From Mucor racemosus (taxonomy: Eukaryota > Mucoromycota > Mucoromycetes > Mucorales > Mucoraceae), in NCBI GenBank assembly GCA_027405735.1, contig JAPEHQ010000011.1:744001-808000 (forward strand): 64,000 bases of DNA, in the 5' to 3' direction. Both the position numbers and the translations under genes were made by a program. Numbering within the stretch: the stretch's first letter is position 1; each line of letters starts with the position of its first letter. Under the pieces are notes generated by a model, which was not told the origin of the DNA, made no database searches, and saw only the letters and a list, made by a program, of their open reading frames with translations. Of the stretch, positions 48,096 to 61,354 are shown in pieces.

Positions 48096-48769
48096 ACTAA
48101 TATTTTTAATATACGTAGCAGTCTATTGTATACTATTAGAGACTGATATTTTTATTTAACCGCATTCCAAGATCAAATATTATCATTATTTACTACTGCA
48201 TTGTTGGACGTATTTTTTGATTACCAGATCAAATCAAAGGTAATGATATTCATATCTACGCAATAAAAAGCTAGAACTAGCTACAAACCCACGAAATTTT
48301 CCAGAAAAGTGATAAAATTTCAAATGATATGGAAACACAAAAAAAGAACAATCTAATGTCTTGCCAAACTACCATAGTTTTGATTGTATATATACTGTAT
48401 ACTTGAAAACAAATATTTTTACAGCTGACAATCGTAAACTAAAATAGTAAGTTTAAAGAAGGCTAACTTGTTTAAGTTTTATGAGTGATAAAGTAACATA
48501 TATAATCTTAGATTTGGCTTGCATATAAATTTAAGCAGCAAGTGTTATTTAAGTTTATGCTCGAGCAAAAACCATTGTTGCTGTAAAAATTGTAGCTATA
48601 AACATATTTACAAATGATGATAATCGTAAATATATTGGCTCTTTCTTGCATGTATTGCTCTACATTAACAACGTATTGAATTGTGTTGTCTATAATTTAT
48701 ATTAATAAAAACAAATGTAATTTAAAAACCCATTCCAGTAAAAAAATGCATTAGAATTTTGAGAACGGC

Positions 48770-49110
48770 ACGATGCTCATGTACAAACCAATTTGTGCCC
48801 ATACGATCAGCTCATTATGCTCATGATCAGATTTTATTATTATGGACAAATAGGGATAATGATATGCTTATCATTATGGGCAATTCTAACTATTATGCAC
48901 ACATGGAATTAACGCCATGATGCACATGGACAGAATCTATAATTCTGGAGAAACAGGCTTAGCGTTATGCTCGTATGCAGTTTCTTTTGTTGTGCCCATG
49001 TGCAGCAGCTTATTATCTTTTTAGCTATATTCAGCGGGCACAACAGTTTAGGCTATAGTGTGCAACCCACCTGGGCACAACGAAATCATCTTGTGCAGCA
49101 CAAGTCGGCC
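48770..49110. repeat. degenerate array of GCACATG/GCTCATG-like words
   Basis: Irregularly spaced variants of TTATGCTCATG, GTGCCCATG, TTATGGGCA, GATGCACATGG, GTATGCAG and GGGCACAACG over about 340 bp, in a GC-richer patch. No fixed period. It resembles the CAAGC array at 17905-18521 in style but uses a different word. No protein is evident. Confidence 0.5.
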
Positions 49111-49214
49111 GTAGTGATAAAAAATCTCTCTTTCTCTGCATAAAAAAAAATAAACCAATTTGTAATGATCTGTAATTTGGACTAATCACAAAAGTGGGTA
49201 ATATGTTTATAGAT

Positions 49215-49767
49215 TGTTTAGGGTATGGACTAGACTGGGTACATGTATTACTAACAGAAGTGCTGCTCAAAGGGTTATTTAGACGTGATTCTTAGCATAG
49301 AATGATGAGTATGCGGTTATAATGATGTATTACTACACTTTTATTTTGTTTAGCTATTTTACATTTAGTCTATGATGAAATGGTGTAGCCTGAAATTTTG
49401 AAGTTGAGCCAATCATGAATTTGTTCCTGAAAATGGAGTTCAGTTATTCTATTTGTATAGACATTTACCGTCTAAAGTTAATCAAGCATGAATATTCTAT
49501 ATACTTAACTTGGTAGTATTCTACTAAACTTGCTCTGGTCAACCCATTATATCATCATGTTGTAATCAACGAGTTCCTCAAGGTTATGAAATCATTTATT
49601 CATACACTCTGTATTGTAGACTCTATATCCGCGCTTCCAAAACATATAAATGCCCTGAATCCTGATGTCTTTCGAGAGGGATCATTATTTTTTTTTTCCT
49701 ACAATATGCTCAATAAATATAATTAGTTTAACTTTATTTTCTAGTGATTCAGTGTGTATATTAAACA
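49215..49767 (+). mobile_element. solo LTR (LTR-G), copy 1
   Basis: Begins TGTTTAGGGTATGGAC and ends GTATATTAAACA, with 6-bp inverted termini TGTTTA/TAAACA. Flanking pentamers are TAGAT and TGGAT (4 of 5 identical). It contains ACATATAAATGCCC (TATA-like) and AATAAATATAA (poly(A)-like). It matches 59216-59762 over its whole length. Confidence 0.75.
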
Positions 49768-51730
49768 TGGATATTATTATTGGTATTATAAATTGGTGAT
49801 CGCTGTAGTGATGAAGGTTGTCGGTTTTCAAGGATATTAGACAGCCAATTTTGAAGTCAATTCCATTTCTAACTCATATTGGAATGTAATTCTTATAAAT
49901 AGTCTTTTAAACCAAGACATAGAAGCTCTTGGTTCTTTCTTTTGCCATTAGTTTTTCTAGTCATAAAGCTACGTTCTCCATAATAAGTGTCACTAGTCTT
50001 TATTATTATCCTTTCTATAAATAAGATTGTATGTATCCATAAACTCTCAAAGGTTGATGTTATTTTTAAATTAGATATTTACTAATGAGTAAATAAAAGT
50101 GAAGGAAGTGTAACAAGACAAATAAATCTACAAGAAATCACGTAATGATTTCCTTGTAGTATTTTTATAAGGAATGAGGCAAGGCTTTGCATGAATGAAA
50201 CTGAAACGTTTGACTCATTACACAACTGGAAAAATGCTTGTAGTCAATGAATATTGATCCGAACAGGCTACAAGTTTCAAAATATGTATTAAAGCTGTGG
50301 AAGTATACAGAATCAAACTTTTATTATCCATTGATTTGCTGTTGAATTCTTAGGGATGAAACATCCATTTTTCAAATGGGGCCTGCAGCTTAGCGGACCA
50401 CTTTAAATTAGAAATAGCGTTAAATAAGCCAAAACCCGATCTGGCTCGGAGACATGAATACTTAATCAAAGTTATAATGCAATGTGTTTTACATCTATGT
50501 TTTTAATAATATTAAGCAAATAAATACCAGTAAAAGTACCAGAAAATTGTAAAACCTTGCTCCTTGAATGCGTTGCTTTATTAAATAGTCAATAGTTAAT
50601 AGTCAAACTAATAATGGACAACGCTATCTACTAGATACTTTTTAAATCTTCAAAAAATGTATTTTTTTGGTAAAGTTATATATTAGTAAAACTAGATTTT
50701 ATCGTAGATTATTGGCTTAAATGCAAACCTTAGTAGCAAAAACTTATAGGTGGTTTGCTGTATAAATCATTGGTAATAAAACAAATGCAAAAATGCAACC
50801 TATCGTTGGTTGCTATATGTTATTTGACCGTATGTTTATGTATATATCTACATGTTATTAACTTATCAATTGATCATATACCTTCTATGAAGATTTTTTT
50901 TTGCATTTATACATATTCATGCAGTGATATTTACATTTGGGTATCGATTGAAACGCATATCATCATTAAATACTGTTTTTTTCAGGAACCGTGATATCAA
51001 GACAACCTGTGTAAGCTGTAAGTCTAACTGCCAAGTATTTGATATATTGTGCTTGGAGATATACCATGCTCTTGGTAGCCGTATAGTTTTTTGCACTCTA
51101 CCGTGAGACATCCCTAAAATTTGGTGTCTATCGTGTGGTTAAGATGGGCTGACCGTATGTGTAAATTTTACCGTGTTCAAATGCTTTTGAATGTAAACAC
51201 AATTAATAACTCATAAAGGAAAATAGAGTGCACTCAAAAGAAAAACGAGTTGAATTTTTAAATGAATGTATATTCAATATTTGGTAATCACATATTGCAA
51301 TTAATGGTTTGAATAAAAGATTTGGTTTATTTGGGTTTTTTATGTTGATCATATATTATCTACATACTTAATACCGCAAAACAAATTATTGTTAAGTTTG
51401 GCAAAAATTTGAATCAATCTTGAAACATACATTGGCATTGAAATAATTATAAAAATTGTCGGCAAGTTGGGCTCCCCTACATTAACGGCACGTTTCTTCA
51501 CTAGGAAGTTGAACAATATATTGATAACAGAAACAAAGCTAATACTTATACATGTATGTAAATGTAATGTTTTATAGTAGTATATAGACTTTTTGTCTAA
51601 GTTTCAGTTTTTTCTATAGAAATGGTATATATGCTATAATATTTGTATATGGGAAAAGGATTGGAGATGTGAATGCGTATAAAGGTCATAAAGATGATAT
51701 ATAAAATACATAAATAAAATTGAAAAAGGA
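49768..51730. other. intergenic, nothing recognised
   Basis: AT-rich, with no coding pattern on either strand and no copy of the R, D, F or G families seen. The right end contains the 3' region of the RhoGEF gene. Confidence 0.35.
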
Positions 51731-54700
51731 TTATATACTTGGCCGAGAGATGCTACTTGCTGTCCCTCCTCCTTGAGATAAACTACGTTTATGTTGATGA
51801 TGATATGATTGACGACCATTATTACTAGAATAACTGTATTTGTTGCCATGTTGTTGTTGGTTTAAGAGTACTAACCGAAGCTGATGCTCAAGTTCACTGT
51901 AATATATATATATATATATTTATACATGATATTTTAGTATAGGGTTTTCAATAAAAAAAAAAGAGGCACTTACGTTGCTCGAAGCTGCCATTGATTTCTC
52001 TCTCGTAATGTGGTTTCAAGCTTTCTCCTTATCTGTATATCTGGTGATGGATGGGCAGGTCTTTCTATTTGCTCTTGATTGTACATTGTTGCTAAATGGT
52101 CAAGTTCAGAATTGTATTTCTATGTATTATAGTGTATAAATTAGTTTGGCACATTTTTTTTTAAAAAAAAAAGATAAATGCAATATTGACTTACATCGCA
52201 TACAGTGCCTAATTCAGAAACAGAATCCTCTAAATCCGCTTTGAGCATATCAATCTCTTCTTCTTTCTATATTTATAAATGATTCATTTAGTTTATAAAA
52301 TAAGAAACCATGTTTATATATTGAACAAAACCTTTTGCAGCAAAGAAGTCAGCATTAGCACTGTTTTGTTTCTATCTTCCAATTCCAAATAAATGTCTGA
52401 TTCCAAAGAATATCTTTTGTATGCAGCATCAGCGCTAGTGGAGTATATATTGAATTCTTTGTTTGGTGCAGCAATAGGTATAATTAAATCTGACAAAGGC
52501 CTTGAAGATGGGGATGCACTACCATCCATAAGTCTTTGATGGTGAGGTGTATGATCTTGCATTTGATAATGAGGCATAGGGCTGTTAAAAGTAGATACAG
52601 TGGAACTAGCTTGGCTTTGTAATGTGGAGAAACCACTTCCTGGCTCAATCATGGTTGGTGTAGGCTCTCGAATGCTAAGAGGAGATCGTGAGCGACTTGA
52701 TAACAAATGGTCAATTTTTGATGTCGATGGGTTGTTATTATTGTTGTTGTTCGTAAAGATGGGATACAGCTCTTCGGACACTCGTTTTGTAGCAGCAGAC
52801 TATTTAATATTTAGTTTTTGAAATCTATGAAAAATGTATAGTATATTTACCTGGATTTCATAAGATGCTGTACGACTTGGATGGAAGCTTGGCTGAATAA
52901 TAGAATAGTGAATCAGTATGGAAATATACGAATTATATATATCGTTTCTTACACTAAAATATCTTTGTTGATTAATACTTGTTGGTGATTCACTTGCTAA
53001 TCGATGAAGTGATGATTGATGAGGTAATAACTCTTTAGATAATAAAGATTGCAATGTTAATCTTGATTCATGGCTGTGCTGTGATTTGATTGAGTTGTTG
53101 CTATGCGTTGAGGATGCTGACGACGACGAATGATAAATCGAGCTACCCGACGTTTCCAACCCCAAAATGTATTCGCTGTACGTACTCGTAGTCCGCGGTC
53201 TTGTTGATGTGGATGATGGAGTTGGGGATGGAGAAGAAGCCGATGATGTTGTGCCTCCACCACTACTTGTACTTCTTGCATGACCAAACTTCTCTTTTGA
53301 TGACGGTTTATTGACAGGATTTGCAAGTGCTGTAAACAATTTAAATGTTGATTTGCTCTTTTTACGAACTAAATCTTGCTTAATGATTGAAAATCTACTA
53401 TTTGAATTGTTTGTTGTTGGTGTAATAGTTGTTGCATTTGATGCTGTTGATGCGGACGTTGCTGTGCTACATGCCAATTGAGCTGACCTTGATAAATCAC
53501 GATCACAAGCAAGTACTAAAATAAATCAAATTAGACTGTATACTTCAGCAAAAAGATTATACTTACAGTTACCAAACAGCTGATTTTGTGCATTTTGTAT
53601 TTGATGTATGTCATTGGATCGAAATGTCAGTAATGAAATTTCGTCGTTTAAAGTGTTTCCAATAGCACATTTACTACGGATAGCAAATCTATAATTATCG
53701 TCTTTTTCGTGGGGCACAATAAAGCCTACCATATTCGGAGCTACAAAACAGTTGCTCAAAATAGCTTCTATATTGATTGTATTTTTTTCAATATAAAATA
53801 AAGCAATTTCATTCTTTGTTTTTTATTATTAAGCTTCTTTTTTTTATTACTTTTTTGTGTATCATTACAACAATTGATATTATTGTCATAAGAAAATTGC
53901 CTTACCTTATTTATTACTTGGTGATACTTTGAAGTCGGGTATATATTTGCATAGAAATGGTGTTGATTCCATTGGCAATAACTGGATTGAATGAGTTGAT
54001 CTAAATGATTTATATGAGCACATGTTCAAATATGAAATCTAAATTCTTACCACTCTGTTTGATTTCGTTTTTACATTTACCAAAATGATATATAAAATGT
54101 AATTTGATTTTATCCATTGTCTGAAAATGCTCTCGATTAATACTGTTTCCACCACCTGTTTGATCCAATAAAAAGCAATGTTTTTGTTGATCATGTTGAA
54201 AATATGCCTCTAATGACCTTTGTGTCGTTTGATCCGTATCAGGTGAGGACAATAAAGAGCTAGAAGTGTTACACAGTAAAGTGAAATTGTCTATAATCGA
54301 TTGCATGGTTGAATTATGGTTATTTTTTTTTTTTTTATATGTAAATTGTTATTTACCTGAGGATCCATCGTAGATATCAATGTCATTGACACTAGCCCAA
54401 CCAATAAACTTCATTTTTCCAGTGATAGCTTCTTTACGAATACAAAAATCCTTTCGTTCTGAACCTTCATACATTCGTTGATCTAATCCACACAAGTCTA
54501 AACCATCTACTTCATAAGAAGGACGCTTAACAACCATGATTTTATCAGAAAATAAAAATAAAGTAACTGGTTGTAGAGGCTTTAATGTGGCTGGGTCCAA
54601 CTCGATGGTATCAAGGTATCCGACTAACCGACGTTGAAAGCTGATCAAAGATTCCTATAGATATTTAATGAGTATTTTATATTGAACGTGTTGACTCTAA

Positions 54701-55953
54701 TGTAAATTTACTGGGCAATATTGAATAGCTTGCAATAAGCGACGGAAAATCTTCATGAGTTGTGTATGAATTTCTTCAGTCATGTTAGCTATTTCTTCAG
54801 CTTTTAAAAGAGAGCCATGTAATCCTGGTAAATCTGGATGATCATCTGTTGTGTGTTTCATTAGCTCTATAAAGAGTAACATTAAAAATGGTATTCTAGT
54901 ATACAGTAAACCAACATTTTACCCTTAAAATACATTGTATATCGTCCTACTCTTTGACTAGGCAATGCTAAATAATCATACACAGTTTGATTTCCATTGC
55001 TTTGACCCTCAATTACTTTTTCTATAAAATTAAAGTAGTTGGGAGCTTTCATTTGTTTCTCGTTGATTATTTGTGCATTATGAACACCGAGTAAGAATCT
55101 GTTGTAACAAGTAAATTTGCGCATCTATCAGACTGTATTAGTAAGATATTTATAGATTTGATTGTTCTGAATGAATTTACATGATGTAGACATAAATCAC
55201 CCAGATTTTGTTGTGCATTGGTAGCATCGTATTGTATAAGATCATTGTAAAAATCCTCTGTTACTTGGACTAATTCATCAATATTCATGAATATGTTTGC
55301 ACATTCATATTGCCCAATAATAGCGCTTTGTCTATCTTTAGATCTTTGTCGAAGTGGCTCAACAATCAGCTATGATATTTTTTAAGGTTAAATGATCATG
55401 GGTCCTATATGATGTTAACTTACGGAAACAAATGTTTTTAAGCTTGATAAATAATTAGCTTCTGTTGTAATAAATTCATCAAGGAGATATTGTCGTCTTT
55501 CGTTGTTCTATTGAGAATGTCAGTTATAAATGTAGTTTGTTATTAATGATTTAAATTCTACCGTGACAAATTCTCTTTTGCGCGGAATAGGTGGTGTAAT
55601 ACGATGATGAACAGTGGATGGCGATGTGATTATTTTATTGAATTGCTCATAATGTTTAGAATGTTTGCCTACTTTGAATGTTTATTTATTTGTTTTGCTT
55701 TTTTTTTTATTTAATAATAATTTATTCAGGTACCTGAGCTATTATCTGCTTTTGGATCGTGAACTAAAATATCATAATAGTGGCACTATTTCCAAGAATA
55801 TTAGTATACACGAATCATAAATGTATCATAATAGAGGCATACCACAGACTCAAAATGTAAAGGCAGCTTTTGTTGATTATTATTGTTATAATCGTTTAAT
55901 TGTCGAGAATAAATGTAGCCAATACTATCAAGACTTATATCAAGTTGCTGCAT
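51731..55953 (-). CDS. Rho guanine-nucleotide exchange factor (DH-PH) with C-terminal coiled coil
   Basis: Seventeen exons from 55953 to 51731 give 1079 aa, every junction GT-AG and in phase. Exon starts: 55953, 55785, 55671, 55507, 55369, 55124, 54866, 54654, 54290, 54000, 53813, 53515, 52892, 52799, 52266, 52119, 51896. The DH domain begins at LLDEFITTEANYLSSLKTFV (about residue 95) and includes the conserved LALPSQRVGRYTMYFKEL. A PH-like domain follows (LFLFSDKIMVVKRP), then a second folded stretch (YCQWNQHHFYANIYP ... PNMVGFIVP). Ser/Thr/Asn-rich disordered sequence and a predicted coiled coil (KEEEIDMLKADLEDSVSELG ... RKLETTLRERNQ) come last. DH-PH proteins load GTP onto Rho GTPases for polarity and wall integrity. 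No CNH domain is clear, so it is not a plain Rom2. Confidence 0.9.
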
Positions 55954-57879
55954 GATTTAAAAATTGAATATAAACGAAAGAGGAAAAAGAAAAGGAAACG
56001 TTAAAATAGAGAAGAAATGCCGTTTTTACCTATAAACCCGAATTAGGACTGTGATATCCCAGCCATTTTCTTTGTTCTCTATCTTTAGAAGGACTAATGA
56101 GAGAGTGGAGAGTGACAGACAGAGATTTTCATGTATAAATCAGGCCCTTGTAACTGTCAATTTTTCTCACTCACTTATACCCTTTTTCTTGTACGAGCAA
56201 AGCTAGCACAAAAAAAAAGGAAACGTCTAGTGCTCCGAATGAAAATAAAATGCTTCGAAATATCCCAAACAACAAGAATAAGGTTAAGGTGACTCAGTAG
56301 CAACAAGAATACTCGACATATCAACCCTTGTTTTCAAGGTTTATATGATTCAAATGCAAACATAACATGTCGTTTTTTTTCAATTAATTACAATAGTTAG
56401 GTAGTTTATCAAAAATGACGAAATAATACAAGCTAAAAAAATAACTCGCCCAAGAAATTATATATTTTTATTTGCGTAATTGAAATAATAGAGTTACACC
56501 AGCAATATATAATCGGAATGATGCTTCCTGATCCTCCGAGAATTGTGATGCTTTTTTTAACTTCATTTTCAATCACACTTCTCCATTTCGAAACGATAAA
56601 TCTCTTTCTAAAAAACCAAAGAAATTTGAGTAGTAAAAAATGATAATTTTTGCTCAGTGAAATGTGGGATAAAATCAGAATAGAACGTTGCGAAAAAAAA
56701 ACTCGATATACATGTATTACACTGCATATGCCACGTGAACTTCACCCTCAAAGACAACAGCACAATATATCGCGGACCGAGATTTGTCATGTATATTATT
56801 CTTCTATGAAACTATAATATTTTATATCTCGGCTGGTGCTTCTCTCCTTGAATTTAGCTCAAATTTGCAAATATGAATACAAACAAAACCCGTATCATAT
56901 TTTTTAAACTTTTGACAGATGTTGCTTTTGTAGGATTTATGACATGAAGGTCTCATCATTAACACATTTCTTGGTTTTCATGATAGCAATAAATGCTATT
57001 TTAGTATTAAAAGTCAACAGCGACTACACACCACTATTAAGTAGCTTGGAAACTCTTTTATCATTTATTACTTTATATTGGTATTGTTATCAGTTTATGC
57101 GAACTAGAAATTTTCTTTGTTACATCAGATATAAAGAGCCGTAAATCCATACTATCTTTGTCTTGTTCTTATAAGCAATTTAACGAGAAAACAAAGTTTG
57201 ATTATTCATTTCGTTATCATATATCAGCATTGATATACTTTTTTGTATTCAATCTGATATTTGAATTTACTGTAGAGCAATTACAAACAATTTTTCTTAA
57301 TATATAATGCGATAAATCAAAATGTGCTTCTTTTTTTCTATATATATACTAATTAAAAAAAATGTTTTGTATTGAGGCTATTTATTTATTAAAATAATCG
57401 ATCTGTGTGTTGCGTTTGCATTCGTGCAGTCTAGACATTGACATTTGCGTGCCTGAACTGTTACTAAATTTTAGTTCTCAGATCAGGAATACAAATTGAA
57501 CTAATATAAATACTTATTTTTTTTTTTTTTTTTTTTACCGCTGAATGCATGTATTACAGCCGCATTGTTGTATAGCAGACCATGATCATATGCTTGTTGG
57601 ATACGAAAATTAATATTTGATTTGAATTTGTACATCTGAGATCATTAAAAATATGCATTGACGTTATGACATGTGGTATCGTTTTTTTTTTTTGCCAATC
57701 ATAATATTTACATCCAACTTCTATAATAGTAAGATTAAACCAATTGCCACTATAAATTTTGACGTCAAGGCATACATACTAGTGCTGCCGCAGATTTTTG
57801 CAGTTTATTCATTAAAAATGGTCGTTTTTTACTGCTTTTCTATAAAAACAAGCATATATTATATTTATCATCCCTGCCC
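55954..57879. other. intergenic with one short ORF
   Basis: The left part (55954-56340) is the RhoGEF upstream region and contains pyrimidine/purine-rich stretches. Apart from the small ORF at 56944-57144, no gene or repeat copy is recognised. A T-run lies at about 57519-57536. Confidence 0.35.
56944..57144 (+). CDS. possible small secreted or membrane peptide
   Basis: 66 aa from ATG to TAA. It starts with a well-formed signal-peptide-like segment (MKVSSLTHFLVFMIAINAI, then LVLKVNS), followed by a second hydrophobic stretch (LETLLSFITLYWYCYQF). No homologue recognised. A chance ORF in AT-rich DNA is quite possible; the signal-like start is the only support. Confidence 0.25.
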   Translation: MKVSSLTHFLVFMIAINAILVLKVNSDYTPLLSSLETLLSFITLYWYCYQFMRTRNFLCYIRYKEP

Positions 57880-58920
57880 AAGTTTTTTTTTTTCATTTAA
57901 TAACACTAAGAAAAAATTATATGTCAATGTACCTGAGATGTTCAAATTTAATCCAAAAACGCGTTTCCAGAAATATCCTATTTCTAGCAGATGGTATAAC
58001 TTTTTTGATTCTAATGTTTCAGATTTTTACACGTATTACGTATTTCATCGTTAAAAATTAAAAACTTTGATTCTACATATCTTTGCAAAACATTAAGCTA
58101 TATTAACACTTTTTAATAATAAGACTTAGACGTTTTGACGTGCTTTATAACATATTTAAGTATGAAAAATTTCTAAGCACTTTTTTTTTTACCTTTTGTA
58201 GTAGATTTCCAAATATCCTTTAAATTGAGGATCAATTTTTTTAAATTTGTAGCATGGAGCTTGTTGAGTTCTATCGGATACAATTTAGTTTTTTTTTAAA
58301 ATATTAATTTTTCGTCGAGATATCCTCAAAAATGTATACAAATAGATACTTTTATTTCCAACTTCAATTTTTCCCTTGTATACCCTCATCCCAAATTCTG
58401 AATTTGAAAAAAAAATTGACAAAATCTTTGTCTTTACAAAATACTCAACTAAAAGGTTCAGCAATGGCTCGCTCGATAGAAAATTTTGCTGCGCATCATT
58501 TCCATTACTTATATTTGAAATATGCTTATAAAAAATGATGTGCATCTTCAAAAAATCTCTAAGTTTTCAATTGCGTAAAACGCGAAACTTAATGTAAATC
58601 AGTTACTTAAATTTTACTTAAATGGATGTAAAATCTATATCTGTATAAAAACCACTTAATACGCTAAGTTTACTTACTTTGCAGTTCATGAGCTATTAAA
58701 CGATTTTATTTTTTGAATTATTTTTCGATCATTTTTTCGAATCAATTTTGGAACCCCGTTATTTTAGGTTTTAAGTTGTGATATGGACTATTATTTTAAT
58801 TATCTTGACAAAAAATCAATATTTTCCGTTAAAACAAAAAGCGCAGAGTAGGGTTCAGTTAACTCAAACTTGTGAATGCAAAAAAACAAATCCTCAGTTA
58901 TAAGATTTAAATTTTACAAT
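57880..58920. repeat. dispersed repeat family R (copy)
   Basis: Matches 41900-43000: TAACACTAAGAAAAAATTATAT head, AATTTTTCGTCGAGATATCCTC, TAATACGCTAAG...TTGCAGTTCATGAGCTATT and GGAACCCCGTTA. The tail is shared with 16497-17400. No coding sequence. Confidence 0.7.
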
Positions 58921-59215
58921 TTATTTTTGGCCAATTTTGCAGTAAATAACGATGTTGTTTACTAAAAGTAAAAAAACATAAAAACATAAAACAGAAGGCG
59001 GTAGAAGTACAATTATGATCAGCTAAAATTTTTATTACAAAAGATTTGTGAAAAATTGAAAATAAAACACGTATAAAATAATATATAAGAAGATGTTGTT
59101 TATTCTTTTTAAAATAAGGTAAAGATCTTCATGGCTAATGAAAATGTTTTGCTATTTATATTAATTGTCTAATCTAAAGGAAATGGAAGTCTAAAAGTAA
59201 TGGATCATTGTAGCT

Positions 59216-59762
59216 TGTTTAGGACATAGACTATACTGGGTACATGTATTACTAGTAGAAGTGCTCAAAGGATTATGTAGACATTATTCTTAGCATAGAA
59301 GGATGAGTATGAGGTGATAATGATGTATGCCAATTTTATTTCATTTAGTTATGTTACATTTAGTCTATGATGAAATGGTGTAGCCTGAGATCCTGAAGTG
59401 AGCCAATCATGAACTCGTTCCTGGAAATGGAATTCAACTATTCCATTTGTATCAACATTCACAATCTAAAGTAAATCAAGCATGAAGATCCTATATACTT
59501 AACTTGGTCGTATCCTACTAAACTTGCTATGGCCAACCTATTATATCATCATGTTGTAATCAACTAGTTCTTCAAGAAGATGAAATCATACTTTCATACA
59601 CTCTGTATTGTAGACTCTATATCCACGCTTCCAAAACATATAAATACCCTGAATCCTGATGTCGTTCGAGATGGATTCGTTATCTTTTTACCTACAATAT
59701 ACTCAATAAATATATCTAGTTTTAACTTTATTTTCTAGTTATTCATTGTGTATATTTAAACA
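59216..59762 (+). mobile_element. solo LTR (LTR-G), copy 2, perfect target duplication
   Basis: Begins TGTTTAGGACATAGAC and ends GTATATTTAAACA (6-bp inverted termini TGTTTA/TAAACA). It is flanked by the perfect pentamer TAGCT (59211-59215 and 59763-59767). TATA-like and AATAAATATA signals are placed as in copy 1. The 5-bp duplication shows a retroviral-type integration followed by LTR-LTR recombination. Confidence 0.85.
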
Positions 59763-60197
59763 TAGCTGACCAATGATTATCTAGAAAGATTGATTAAATG
59801 CGTTGAGTTGTTATGTACATTGGTAGATGGCAAAATTATTGGTTCTTCATGAATATAAACATTTATGGACTTGTTTATGAAAAAGTTCCTTGGTTTTATC
59901 CTTGAATACACTTTGATTTGGTTGTACAGGATGTCAATTGTATGTACGCGAGATTGACATTTAATTTGTAATTCAAATAATAAACTTTCACCATAATGAC
60001 AATTACCGTTCTATGACAAGATTTCTGAGGATTTAAAATAATTGAAAAAGTATGAGGGTATTTATGTTGTATTTGCATATATAAATGTACCTTAAATCGT
60101 AGTTTAAATATGACAATAAACTATACCTTGACATATTTAGCATATGTGTCATATAAACACTGTAAATGATCACCCTGATAATCACATAAGCTAAATT

Positions 60198-60506
60198 CTG
60201 ATAATCTAGACCTACAATGAAAGATAGAAAATAAAGAATACTAATAATTAGTGTTGCCAAGAGCAACTAAAGACTTTAGACTGATCATCTATATCTGAAT
60301 ATAATTACATTAGCATAAGTGAGGATTGACACTAAATTTTAGTATGAGAACACTGTTCTAGACAGGTGTGTAAGCAATCCTTAAATCAAATATAAATAGC
60401 AGTAGACATTCACCCTTCATTTGATTTCCCCATCTCGTTTTTATATTTAATAAAGATTGACCAATTCTCACGTACTTATCTTTCTTTATTACATACATTT
60501 ACAACA
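60198..60506 (+). mobile_element. LTR-F with adjoining polypurine-like tract (copy 2)
   Basis: Near-identical to 43003-43306, including the purine-rich lead (GAAAGATAGAAAATAAAG) before TGTTGCC (60252) and the TTTACAACA end. It abuts an inverted LTR-D fragment. Confidence 0.55.
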
Positions 60507-60508
60507 AT

Positions 60509-60768
60509 TTATAGTGATTTGGAGAATTTGGGTAGCATCAGACTTGAATGGATTTATATTTAGTAATCTTCTAGTTTTGAGTACATTGTTATTAATTTAA
60601 TATTTTAAGGGATGAATCATGCAGAGCATTGGCCATAAGGAATTGATGTCAAGTGTAACAATATCGACCTTTTGGGAAATGATTGTTTATTATTGTTATA
60701 TCTTTTTTATGTAACCTTGAATTAAGGGGTAATTTTTATATGCTTTAATCTTATTTATATTAATAGCT
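60509..60768 (-). mobile_element. inverted LTR-D fragment
   Basis: Reverse complement of about 16090-16352 of LTR-D (TTTATAGTGATTTGGAGAA ... TTATATCTTTTTTATGTAACC). Both LTR ends are missing. Confidence 0.7.
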
Positions 60769-61354
60769 TATATAATTCAATAGTAGCATAGTGATGATAG
60801 ATATTGTATATTAAATGTAACCTTGTTTGATTTGCATGTTGAACATCATGGTTTGATAAATGTTCTAAATTGGTCATTCGGTAATCCCTAATTCTGATAG
60901 ATCAGCCAGAACTCGTTTTTGACATGATCTACTGTATCAGAATTACAAAATTCCATATATTGGAGGCTTTTGACAGATCTAACAAGGTCTATTATTCAAT
61001 AACTGGTTCCTTTTATTTAGGAACTAATAATGAAACATAATCTATAGCAATATTCCTACTGAAACATAACAACATATAATATCCATATGTTTATTCTAAT
61101 TGTATTACCATTTACATTTATCGATTAATAATAATTTCCCTGTCCATTGGATCTTATTACATAATTTCAATAGCTATATAAACCCAAGCAAATCTAATTC
61201 ATTCTAATAAACGGTACTTTTTACGTTGATTTTAATAATCTACAAAGTCTCGATAAATCAAACCTTCATTGAATATTTAACATCTTCGATCGCTCGTTTA
61301 AGTTTATTTAAGTTCGACCACATAACAAATAAGTCTGTATTAATAAATTATAAA
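60769..61354. other. intergenic, possible further LTR
   Basis: A TATA-like GCTATATAAACCC near 61171 followed by AATAAACGG near 61206 resembles the promoter/poly(A) layout of the other LTRs, but no second copy in the window or terminal repeat defines it. No gene seen. Confidence 0.25.
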
